Positions 25,983 to 33,836 of a stretch of 64,000 nt of DNA are shown one piece after another. The first letter of the stretch is position 1, and each line of letters begins with the position of its first letter. The notes below the pieces were generated by a model, which worked only from the letters and a program-made list of their open reading frames with translations, did no database searches and had not been told where the DNA came from. Location of the stretch: positions 433,786 to 497,785 of the forward strand of contig NZ_JADPIB010000002.1 of assembly GCF_015767265.1 (NCBI RefSeq), in the 5' to 3' direction. The position numbers and the translations under genes are program-made. This stretch comes from Aureivirga marina (lineage in GTDB: Bacteria; Bacteroidota; Bacteroidia; Flavobacteriales; Flavobacteriaceae).

Positions 25983-26667
25983 TGTAGAATATGGAAATAA
26001 GACAATAGAATATATCTTTCAAGAGCAAAAAGATTTGAATACACATTATATCAGTGTGGAAAAGCATACTGGTGTTGTGTTGAAAGGAAGTTTTCTGGAA
26101 GAAGAACAGCAAAAATATTTGATTTTAAAAAAAGCACGTTGGATTTTAAATAAGCTAGCCTTGGTAAAATCTATAGATACTGACACGATTGTAACAGGTT
26201 CTAGAATGCAATATTTGGGAAGAAAATATTATGTGCAACTTATTTTGGATAATGATTTGAAAAAAATCAAAATTTCTTTTACGGAATCTATATTTCAAGT
26301 CTATTTACCTGAAAATTTAAATACACAAGAGAATTTACAAAAGGCTTTTAATAAATTTTTGAATGCAAAAGCAGTAGAAAAAATAACGCCTAGAGTAAAA
26401 AAATGGGTTAAAAAAACAGGATTAGAATTCCAACAATTAAAATTCAGAAAACTAGAAAAACGTTGGGGAAGCTGTACACCTTCTAATACTATTATTTTAA
26501 ATTTTGATGCAATTCAATTGCCATATAGTTTAATTGATTATTTAATTGTTCATGAATTGGTTCACACAAAAATTAAAAATCATTCCAAAGAATATTGGGC
26601 AGAAGTTGCAAAATATATTCCTAATTTTCTGCAATTAGATGCTAAAATGGATGATATGAAGTTGTGA
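25975..26667 (+). CDS. YgjP-like (DUF45) zinc metallopeptidase-domain protein
   Basis: 230 residues with the zinc-binding HELVH (HExxH) in LIVHELVHTKIKNHSKEYW, where the later His and Glu/Trp of the YgjP family also appear. The family signature KRWGSCTPSNTIILN precedes it. Genes of this family often trail hsdR, and here the start overlaps the hsdR stop by 8 nt, implying coupling. Biological role in restriction is not established; it could turn over HsdR, but this is only a guess. Confidence 0.9.
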   Translation: MPSVEYGNKTIEYIFQEQKDLNTHYISVEKHTGVVLKGSFLEEEQQKYLILKKARWILNKLALVKSIDTDTIVTGSRMQYLGRKYYVQLILDNDLKKIKISFTESIFQVYLPENLNTQENLQKAFNKFLNAKAVEKITPRVKKWVKKTGLEFQQLKFRKLEKRWGSCTPSNTIILNFDAIQLPYSLIDYLIVHELVHTKIKNHSKEYWAEVAKYIPNFLQLDAKMDDMKL

Positions 26668-26686
26668 GAAATAAATTATAAATAAA

Positions 26687-27484
26687 ATGTCAATAAAATT
26701 AAATGACTTATTACACTTAGAAAACCTAAGTAATGTAAAAATAAAATTAAATGTTTCAAATGGTCATGAAGACCCATTTGATTTGTATAAAAACAAACAT
26801 TCCGACTTATTAGCTTGGCAATTTTGGAATCGCTCAAAAAAGATTTATAAGGTTGGACAAATTGCTATTGGATTAGTTCGAATAAAAGGAAATAAATGGC
26901 TCCTATTTGATATCAGTAGAATAACAAAAGATCTTAATATTTTTGAAGGAGTTGGTTATGAATATGAAACTATCAAAAAATATGAAAAATACTTTGGAAG
27001 GTTAATTATTCATTTTGAGAATAATGCTCAACAAATGGCTAGAAAGGCAGAAAGCATTATAGATGATTGTTTTGTTTCTCAAATTCTGGAAGATACTTAT
27101 GACGAAGATTTATTTCCTGGATATGAAAATGTAAATTTATCATGGAAAGAATTGAAGAGAGTTTTAAATAAAAATACTTGGAAAACTGCATTAGAAAATC
27201 AAAAAGGGATCTACCTTATTACAGATAAATCTAATGGAAAAAAATATGTAGGTGCAGCTTATGGAAATTCTATGCTACATGGTCGTTGGTCTAATTATAT
27301 ATATAATGGCCATGGAGGAAACACACAATTAAAAAAATTAGACATTGAACATATCAAAGAACACTTCTCCTACTCTATTTTAGATATTTTCAAATCTACT
27401 GTAGATGATAAAATTATATTAAATCGTGAAACTTTTTGGAAAAGAACTCTATTAACTAGAGATTTTGGATATAATTCAAATTAA
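26687..27484 (+). CDS. GIY-YIG nuclease-domain protein
   Basis: 265 residues. The C-terminal GIY-YIG domain starts GIYLITDKSNGKKYVGAAYG (about 174-193), followed by the catalytic-type Arg in HGRWSNYI and Glu in NRETFWKR. The N-terminal ~165 residues form a separate domain without a recognised name (FDLYKNKHSDLLAWQFWN; KVGQIAIGLVRIKGNKWLLF). It ends the hsd operon, 19 nt after the metallopeptidase gene. It may be an additional nuclease recruited to the restriction locus or an independent defence gene. Confidence 0.88.
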   Translation: MSIKLNDLLHLENLSNVKIKLNVSNGHEDPFDLYKNKHSDLLAWQFWNRSKKIYKVGQIAIGLVRIKGNKWLLFDISRITKDLNIFEGVGYEYETIKKYEKYFGRLIIHFENNAQQMARKAESIIDDCFVSQILEDTYDEDLFPGYENVNLSWKELKRVLNKNTWKTALENQKGIYLITDKSNGKKYVGAAYGNSMLHGRWSNYIYNGHGGNTQLKKLDIEHIKEHFSYSILDIFKSTVDDKIILNRETFWKRTLLTRDFGYNSN

Positions 27485-27522
27485 AAACTACACCTAATAT
27501 TTGAAATATTAGGTGTAGTTTT
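27484..27522. terminator. Bidirectional terminator between the hsd and DarT-like operons
   Basis: Perfect 18-bp stem (27484-27501 with 27505-27522; core ACTACACCTAATATT) and a 3-nt loop. It begins at the stop codon of the GIY-YIG gene and ends four bases before the stop of the glycohydrolase. Confidence 0.92.
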
Positions 27523-27525
27523 GGT

Positions 27526-29037
27526 TTACTTTCTTATTCCTTCAATAATTTCAATAAATTCTTTTTTATCTGATTCTTTCAAAATCTCCATAAATAACTT
27601 AATTTTATTTATAAGTAAAGAATCTAAACCATCTAAATATTTATTGAATTGTTCTATATCATTTACATCTATTTTCAATTCATCTTTATTTAATATTTTA
27701 GTAAATTTCCCAGACTGCCCAATTTTAAAATCTACATTAATAATTAAATTATATTTTCCTTTAGTCAATGTGTCTTGCCTATCTATATAAGTAACTATTC
27801 CTTCTCCTAAAGTATCTAAGTATACTTTTTGATTTATATATAAATCATCTTTTTGAATATTGGATAGATAATTAAAATCACTATTAGAATCCTGATTAAA
27901 AAAGTCATTGTAGTTTCCTTCCGATATTTTTAATAATCTTTCAGAAATCACATCTAAATATTCTAAATCTTGAATTTTTTTCCATTTATCTGGAATTATA
28001 TTCTGCCCATATAAAGCACCTAATAATCCCCCTGTAAATGCAGCAATACTATCAGTATCTATTCCTAAAAAATTTACAGGTTTCTCTAATGATTTTTGAG
28101 GTGAATCGAAATATTTACATAAAAAATAAATTCCAGCTACAACAGTCGAAATACCAGAGCCCTTTGTTTCTTTATCAAAACATCCTAGAGATTTTAAAAC
28201 TTCTAAATCAATAGGCTCACTTATTAAATATCTATAAATTATTCTTAAGTATTCTTGAGTTTCATCTAATGTCTTTTGATATAATTCTCTAAAATTTATT
28301 TCATATTTAGAATTCCATTTCATCTCCCAATCAAAAAACTCTTCTTCAAGTAAATATTTTATAGAATATTTTGAATGCATATCCTTTCCTAGTTCTATCA
28401 AAAATGTATTAAAAGAAAAGCTATCCTCTCTATAAAGCAGAATTGTATTTATTGCATCCCCATATAAAATTGCTCCTATAATAGCCCTTGGATGACCATG
28501 AGTAATAATACTATTTTTAAATATTTCTTTTTTTATTTTTTCAAAATCTCCAAAATTTGCTAATGCAATTGGTAGAATTCTCATTGCAGCACCATTTGCA
28601 CCACAATCTCTGTAGTCTATATTATTAGTATTAATTTTAAATTTAAAGAAGTTATCATTCCATTTAGCAGATTTTCTTTGAATCATTTTTGCTGCATTCT
28701 TTACTGTTCTACCTGCACCTCTTGAATATAATAACCAATTTGGTAATTCAAATTTAGAGAAATACTCATTATCAACATCTCCTCCATTTTTTATTGACCT
28801 TGCAACACTTAAAACAAGTTGTGTATCATCAGAATATGAACCTTCTTTAATTTCATCTACATATCCATTAAATTTACCTCCTACTTTTTTTTCCCAATTA
28901 TAAAAAGTCTTTATTTCTTCTACATTATATTTTTCTTTTAAACTTTGTTTATTATTTTCAAACTCAGTAATCCACCCTAAAGCATCTCCAATAGCTGCTA
29001 GCTTGATACTTCCTTTATATTTTGTTATAGGTTTCAT
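27526..29037 (-). CDS. ADP-ribosylglycohydrolase (ARH/DraG type) with C-terminal Tudor-like extension
   Basis: 503 residues. Residues ~9-350 are an ADP-ribosylglycohydrolase: GDALGWITEFE near the start, Ser69-Asp70-Asp71-Thr72 (SDDTQL), GANGAAMR, HGHPRA, and the metal-binding GIDTDSIAAFTGG with Asp327 and Asp329. These are the residues that bind two Mg ions and ADP-ribose. A C-terminal extension (about 404-455) contains LDTLGEGIVTYIDR and later VDFKIGQSGKFTKILNKDEL, resembling the Tudor-like domain at the end of UvrD/PcrA helicases. The start overlaps the stop of the DarT-like gene (ATGA). It probably reverses that enzyme's modification, serving as antitoxin. Confidence 0.88.
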   Translation of the reverse strand: MKPITKYKGSIKLAAIGDALGWITEFENNKQSLKEKYNVEEIKTFYNWEKKVGGKFNGYVDEIKEGSYSDDTQLVLSVARSIKNGGDVDNEYFSKFELPNWLLYSRGAGRTVKNAAKMIQRKSAKWNDNFFKFKINTNNIDYRDCGANGAAMRILPIALANFGDFEKIKKEIFKNSIITHGHPRAIIGAILYGDAINTILLYREDSFSFNTFLIELGKDMHSKYSIKYLLEEEFFDWEMKWNSKYEINFRELYQKTLDETQEYLRIIYRYLISEPIDLEVLKSLGCFDKETKGSGISTVVAGIYFLCKYFDSPQKSLEKPVNFLGIDTDSIAAFTGGLLGALYGQNIIPDKWKKIQDLEYLDVISERLLKISEGNYNDFFNQDSNSDFNYLSNIQKDDLYINQKVYLDTLGEGIVTYIDRQDTLTKGKYNLIINVDFKIGQSGKFTKILNKDELKIDVNDIEQFNKYLDGLDSLLINKIKLFMEILKESDKKEFIEIIEGIRK

Positions 29038-29702
29038 ATATTTCTATTTGGTGAAAATATTTGATTATCAACAATAAAATTGCTTGTATCAAATTCTGAC
29101 ATTGCTGCTCTAGCTTCTGCCAGTTTTTCTTCTGATTCAAAACAAACTTCGATAATATTATCAATAAAAATTTCATCTTTAACCAAAACTTCTGCCTGAA
29201 TATCAGTTGGATATTTATCTTTAATTAAATTTCTATTAATTACTCGCTTATCTTGAATAGATATATTTTCTTTAAACATTAACTTAAATTTATCTATGTC
29301 ATTTGATATACCATATTGATATTTAGCTGAAGAAGATGCTGCATTAGTTACAGAGAAAAGAGTGTCATTAATGTATACATATTTTGGATCAATTTTTAAT
29401 ATACACCATGTAATAAAATCATCTTTTGTTTTTTCTTTAAATTTTTTTAAAAGAAATGTATTTGGTGAAGAAATAGATAAATTTATATAATTTTTATCAT
29501 CATATCTTATATTGTCTGTAAATTGAGCATAATCTAAAATATCTGAAACCTTAATATCCAAACTTTCTAGTTTAGCTCTGCTCAACAATTTTCTGTTTTC
29601 TAAAATACTATATAAATTAATAGTTGGAGTAAAATGAATTAAATATTCAATTTTTCTTTTTTTTATTTCTTCTTTGAATTCTATATAATTTTCTTTCAAC
29701 AT
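29034..29702 (-). CDS. DarT-like DNA ADP-ribosyltransferase (putative toxin)
   Basis: 222 residues matching the DarT (DUF4433) plan: N-terminal LIHFTPTINLYSILENRKLLSRAKLESLD, central NYINLSISSPNTFLL, and the catalytic Glu171 in YPTDIQAEVLVKDEIF. Known DarT enzymes attach ADP-ribose to bases in single-stranded DNA and block replication, and DarTG pairs abort phage infection. Here the usual DarG macrodomain partner is replaced by an ARH-type glycohydrolase downstream, and a helicase lies 4 nt upstream. Base specificity cannot be told from sequence. The whole operon is very AT-rich. Confidence 0.8.
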   Translation of the reverse strand: MLKENYIEFKEEIKKRKIEYLIHFTPTINLYSILENRKLLSRAKLESLDIKVSDILDYAQFTDNIRYDDKNYINLSISSPNTFLLKKFKEKTKDDFITWCILKIDPKYVYINDTLFSVTNAASSSAKYQYGISNDIDKFKLMFKENISIQDKRVINRNLIKDKYPTDIQAEVLVKDEIFIDNIIEVCFESEEKLAEARAAMSEFDTSNFIVDNQIFSPNRNI

Positions 29703-29706
29703 TCAA

Positions 29707-31185
29707 TTAAATATTTTGAGTTATAGAAATATTATCTATCAAATCTTCATCTATCTCATCTAAATATCTAGAAAAATTTAAAATATTACTACTTAATAAA
29801 AATAGTTTATTTTTTGCTCTAGTCATACAAGTATATAATAATCTTCTCTCAGTTGAAATATGAAATTCATCATTATCATCTATAAATCCCTCATTACTTG
29901 GAATTATATCATCATTTAAATCAGTTATAAATACATTATTAAACTCTAAACCTTTAATTGAAGACATTGTACATAACTTAATATTTGTACTATTATAGTC
30001 TACTCCATCTTTAGATTTAATTAATTCAGTTGGAAATCCATTTTGATTTAAAAAATATCTTAATTGATTAACTCCCTTATTATTCCTATGTAAAATAACT
30101 GTACTATTTAAATCATCTTTTTCTTTTAAATCTGTAAGTTGCGATTCTAAATATTCAAATTGTTCATCATATGTTGAGAACACTCCCAATATTGGTTTTT
30201 TACCTTTTCTATATGAATATTCAATTTCTGTAAAATCTTCTCTATCTTCTTCTTTATCTAATAGTGAATTAGCTGCTTTTGCTATTTCAATTGTATTTCT
30301 ATAATTTTTTTTGAAAGATTTAGACCTACCTCTTAATTCTAATCCAACTTCTTTCCAAGTAAAACCACTTTTATAAATTCTTTGAGCTGCATCAGCAATA
30401 ATCGACAAACTATTAGTTTCAGACGAAACTAATTTTGAAATAGTTAGAATTTGAGCTTTATTTAAATCTTGTGCTTCATCAATAATGATATGAGTAAATG
30501 GTTTTTGAAAATTTGATATTGAATTTATTTTCTTTAAAGCTAATAATGCATAATCATCAAAATCATAATTACCTTTGGCTTTTAATATTGAATTATATTT
30601 TTCATAAACAATCCAAACAAATTCTTTATCTTTTTTTGTAACACGATCTGTTGTTCCTCTACCTACCCTTGAAGATTCAATATATTCACTTTTATTTAAA
30701 AATACTTTTCCTTTCATCCACGATATTTCTTCTTGAAAAAATTCTGGACTTTTTTTCAAAATATTGGAATTTAGATAATTTAAACTAAGTAAAATCTCTT
30801 TAATAATATCAATTTGTTGATTTTGAAATAAAGTTTTTCCAAAAGGTAAATTAAGAAATTTAAATGCCCAACTATGAAAATTAATAACTTGAATATCTAA
30901 ACCAATTGGAGATCTTTTTATTAATTCATCACTATCCTTTTGATATCCTCCATTTATATATGGCTTAACTGCATTGATATATTCTGCAAGTGTTTTATTA
31001 AAAGTAAAAATTATTACTTTAGCTTTATTAAATAAGTTTTGTTGGGTCTCTAATAGATGTTTTGCTCTATAAAGTGCAACAGTAGTTTTTCCACTTCCTG
31101 CTACTCCTTTTATTTGAATAGGGTTTTTAGGTGGTAAAAATAATATTTGTTTTTGTTCTCCTGTTAATGTGATTTTTTTCAGCAT
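29707..31185 (-). CDS. UvrD/Rep-like superfamily 1 helicase, first gene of DarT-like operon
   Basis: 492 residues, shorter than UvrD (about 720). Walker A GVAGSGKTT at 27-35, motif II IIIDEAQD (DEAQ at 236-239), motif III-like SIIADAAQRIY, motif IV KKNYRNT, motif V TMSSIKGLEFNNVFI, motif VI ERRLLYTCMTRAK. All ATPase motifs look intact. It ends soon after motif VI and lacks the C-terminal Tudor-like domain of UvrD/PcrA. It is 4 nt upstream of the DarT-like gene. A plausible role is to generate or sense single-stranded DNA, the DarT substrate; this is inference. Confidence 0.88.
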   Translation of the reverse strand: MLKKITLTGEQKQILFLPPKNPIQIKGVAGSGKTTVALYRAKHLLETQQNLFNKAKVIIFTFNKTLAEYINAVKPYINGGYQKDSDELIKRSPIGLDIQVINFHSWAFKFLNLPFGKTLFQNQQIDIIKEILLSLNYLNSNILKKSPEFFQEEISWMKGKVFLNKSEYIESSRVGRGTTDRVTKKDKEFVWIVYEKYNSILKAKGNYDFDDYALLALKKINSISNFQKPFTHIIIDEAQDLNKAQILTISKLVSSETNSLSIIADAAQRIYKSGFTWKEVGLELRGRSKSFKKNYRNTIEIAKAANSLLDKEEDREDFTEIEYSYRKGKKPILGVFSTYDEQFEYLESQLTDLKEKDDLNSTVILHRNNKGVNQLRYFLNQNGFPTELIKSKDGVDYNSTNIKLCTMSSIKGLEFNNVFITDLNDDIIPSNEGFIDDNDEFHISTERRLLYTCMTRAKNKLFLLSSNILNFSRYLDEIDEDLIDNISITQNI

Positions 31186-31236
31186 TTTGTAATTTTTTAA
31201 ATTTAGTGTTCTAAAGTATTAAAACTGAACATTGAA

Positions 31237-31258
31237 ATTTTACGGGTTCCCGTAAAAT
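31237..31258. promoter_or_regulatory. Palindrome upstream of the helicase-DarT-ARH operon
   Basis: Perfect arms ATTTTACGGG and CCCGTAAAAT around TT, 52 nt upstream of the helicase ATG. A TACTTTAG -7-like box lies between palindrome and gene. The same palindrome recurs elsewhere in the window. Confidence 0.55.
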
Positions 31259-31380
31259 CAATTATTTAATTAAAAAAACATCACGTAAAAGAGCACAAAA
31301 AAACATATCTTTATATTAATCAATCAAAAAATACATATTGATTAACAGCTAGTTATAATAAATATTCTTATTTTATTCTT

Positions 31381-31447
31381 TTGAGGGGCTCGTATCCTAG
31401 CGGATGTGCAGGTTCAAATCCTGTTGTGTGCACTTTTTCAAAATTAT
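31381..31447 (+). repeat. attR of the element / attL of an older element
   Basis: Copies the tRNA-Leu 3' part from the anticodon loop to the 3' end, with one base difference, and continues into the same non-tRNA flank and the region before the integrase start (AAGAAAACATTGATAATCACTGG). The continued homology shows that this was also the left end of a second element. Confidence 0.88.
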
Positions 31448-31500
31448 TCAGGGAAATAAGAAAACATTGATAATCACTGGCTTTTATCAATATTTTAGTA

Positions 31501-32317
31501 ATGAAGAATTTCGAAAAACAAATTAAATCATCTTCCTGCAAAGGCAATTAATAAAAACATATGATTTATTTATTTGAAGAAATTTCCAAAAAAAATCTTT
31601 CAGCATATAATTATAATAATTACAGAAAAATATATTTGTCTTTAACAAATCAAATGATGCAAGATGAAATTTTAGATAAAAACTTCATGATAGGTATTGA
31701 AAAACTACCTGAAAAACCAGTGAAAAAATGAAAGCTTAACAGATGATCAAGTGGAGAAACTAAAAAATTATCTTCAAGAAAATGACACTTATCTCCTAAC
31801 CTATATTCAATTTCTTACTTATTCTTTTTTAAGACCAATTGAAATTACCAGGATAAAAATTGGTGATATAAATTTAAAGGAAAGAACAATCAAAGTTCAA
31901 ACTAAAACCGAGAAGATTTCTATAATTTATATCATAGATAAGTTGATGGAATTAATTGAAAAAATGGATATTCAAAATTATCCAGATGATTATTATTTAT
32001 TTTCGAAAAGTGAAAAACCTGATTCTTGGATAACAACTAGAGAAAAATCAAAGGCTGATTTCTTTTCTTACCGATTTTTAAAAGTTAAAAGAGATTTGAA
32101 TTTAGGTGATAATTATGGAATTTATTCCTTTAGACATACTTTTATTAAAAACTTATATTTTTCATTTTTAAATCAAGGCTTACCTCCTATTGATGCTAAG
32201 AATAAACTAATCACGATTACAAGACATACAACTATAAAAACTTTAGATAATTATTTAAGAAATATTGGAGCTTATCTTCCAGAAGATTATTCTAAAGATT
32301 TTACTATTGATTTTTAA
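31501..32317 (+). pseudogene. Broken second integrase copy
   Basis: Starts with the same ATGAAGAA as the intact integrase at 5947, then jumps to sequence matching its bases near 6438 (CGAAAAACAAATT), so about 480 bp are deleted. Further on, an extra A in the run near 31728 creates an early TGA relative to the intact copy (VKNESLTD becomes VKK stop). The remaining C-terminal part (from ATG 31751, 188 codons) keeps the catalytic Arg, Arg-His, His and Tyr residues at near-complete identity. Loss of the N-terminal DNA-binding domains should make it inactive. Confidence 0.92.
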
Positions 32318-32322
32318 TAACA

Positions 32323-32350
32323 AAAAGCTCCAATTTAAATTGGAGCTTTT
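32323..32350. terminator. Bidirectional terminator after the integrase remnant
   Basis: A 28-bp perfect palindrome, arms AAAAGCTCCAATTT and AAATTGGAGCTTTT, between the integrase remnant and the convergent LRR gene. Confidence 0.85.
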
Positions 32351-32363
32351 ATATTTTTATTTC

Positions 32364-33836
32364 CTAAAAAACTATTTTCACATTATCAGGAATCTTTCCA
32401 TCAATCTTTTTAATTGGATTTCCTATTAGATAAATTGTACAATTTCCTTTTATCTTTTCTAGCCAATTTATATCAATATATTTTATATTATTTCTAGTTA
32501 AAACAAGCTTTTCAAGTCCTAACATTTCATCTGACACTTCATTTATTGAATTATCTATTAGAAATAATGTTTTTAAATTATCAAAAGGAATATCTTTAAA
32601 ATCTTTTATTTGATTTCTTCCAATATTTAAAAACTCTAACTTTTTCAAGTTTCTAATCTCACTAAAATCATCAGTATTAAAACCTATTAAATATAATCTT
32701 TTAAGATTTTTTAAATTCTTTAAACCTTCTACTTTAGAAAATTTGTTCTCAGATAAATTCAAATATTCTAAATTTACTAAAGAATCTAAGCCTTCTACTT
32801 TTGATAATTTATTTTTTGATAAATCTAAATATTCTAATTTATTCAATTCTTCTAAACCTTCTATTTTAGATATTTCATTTTCTTGTAATTCTAAAGTTTT
32901 TAATTTCTTTAATTGGTTTAATCCTTCAATTTTTGAAATTTTATTATCATTCAAAATTAAAGATTCTAAATTTACTAAAGATTCTAAGCCTTCAATCTTA
33001 GTTAGATTATTACTCTCTATTCTCAGTATTTTTAAATTCTTTAATTTTTCTAAACCTTCTATCTTAGATATTTCATTACTAGTCAAATTTAATATTTCGA
33101 GATTTTCAAAATTCTCTAAATTTTCTATTTTTAGAATATCATTAGAACTTAAATTTAATTCCTTTAAATTTTCGATATTTTTAAAACCATTTATCTTTTC
33201 AATAGAACAGTCTGATAATATAAGTTTTTCAAGATTTGGAAATTTATCAAATTTTCTAATTTTGGATTTTTCATAATATGGAGTTCCATCCAAATTTAAA
33301 TAATGTAGGTTTTCCATAATATCTACATCTTCAAAATTTTCTATATCACAACAACTCAATATTAAAGTTTTTAACTTTTTTAAAGATTCTAAACCTTTAA
33401 AAGTTGAAAGTTCATAATTAAAACTTAGATTTAAATATTCTAAGTTTTTTAATTTCTTAATGTATTCAAAATCATTTTTATCATCAATCTCTAAACCACA
33501 TAATTTTAATTCTTTTAATTGAATTAATTTTTCTAAATCCTTTATTTTTAAATCTAATTCATCCCAATTATGAATAAATAATTTTTTAAGTTGTTTAAAA
33601 TCTCCTATTGATTTCAAGCTTTTTATTTCACAGTCTATTAAGGATAAAAATTCAAGAGAATTTAATACCTGAGTAATAAATTCAAAATCTTTAATAGTAA
33701 TTTCTCTTAAATCTAGTGTTATTATATTTCCTTTTATATCTGTATTAAATGTATTTTTAAATGGATGAAATGTTTTAGATTTTATAATTTTTGTATTAAA
33801 TTCTTCTTCTATTCTCTTTATGACATTCTCCATCAT
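32364..33836 (-). CDS. Leucine-rich repeat protein, possible immunity partner of RHS toxin
   Basis: 490 residues, no signal peptide. About 17 SDS22-like repeats of ~22 residues fill residues 45-450 (pattern LxxLxxLxLxxNxIxKIEGL, for example NLKILRIESNNLTKIEGL). Such repeats form a binding solenoid for protein partners. Its start codon overlaps the stop of the RHS gene (ATGA at 33833-33836), so it is coupled to and downstream of a polymorphic toxin, the usual place of an immunity gene. The immunity role is inferred from position only. Confidence 0.8.
   Translation of the reverse strand: MMENVIKRIEEEFNTKIIKSKTFHPFKNTFNTDIKGNIITLDLREITIKDFEFITQVLNSLEFLSLIDCEIKSLKSIGDFKQLKKLFIHNWDELDLKIKDLEKLIQLKELKLCGLEIDDKNDFEYIKKLKNLEYLNLSFNYELSTFKGLESLKKLKTLILSCCDIENFEDVDIMENLHYLNLDGTPYYEKSKIRKFDKFPNLEKLILSDCSIEKINGFKNIENLKELNLSSNDILKIENLENFENLEILNLTSNEISKIEGLEKLKNLKILRIESNNLTKIEGLESLVNLESLILNDNKISKIEGLNQLKKLKTLELQENEISKIEGLEELNKLEYLDLSKNKLSKVEGLDSLVNLEYLNLSENKFSKVEGLKNLKNLKRLYLIGFNTDDFSEIRNLKKLEFLNIGRNQIKDFKDIPFDNLKTLFLIDNSINEVSDEMLGLEKLVLTRNNIKYIDINWLEKIKGNCTIYLIGNPIKKIDGKIPDNVKIVF

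Larger units (their letters stand above)
5818..31432. mobile_element. Integrated defence-carrying element in tRNA-Leu
   Basis: The ~25.6 kb between direct repeats of the tRNA-Leu 3' part (5818 and 31381) begins with a tyrosine recombinase next to the tRNA, as in many integrative elements, satellites and prophages. It contains a replication-like module, an XRE regulator and defence-type cargo. I see no capsid, portal, terminase, relaxase or type IV secretion genes. It therefore looks like a satellite or a passively mobilised island rather than a complete phage or conjugative element. The right boundary merges with an older element's left end, because homology to the left end continues beyond the tRNA repeat. 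Confidence 0.85.

Noticed and set aside
27521-27790. Plus-strand frame opposite the end of the glycohydrolase
   Set aside because: Antisense shadow with a hydrophobic, low-complexity product.
5818-31432. Element as a complete prophage or conjugative element
   Set aside because: No terminase, portal, capsid, tail, relaxase or type IV secretion gene was recognised among the frames.
31751-32317. Intact short integrase of 188 residues
   Set aside because: It lacks the N-terminal and core-binding domains present in the full copy and starts at an internal Met; treated as part of a pseudogene.
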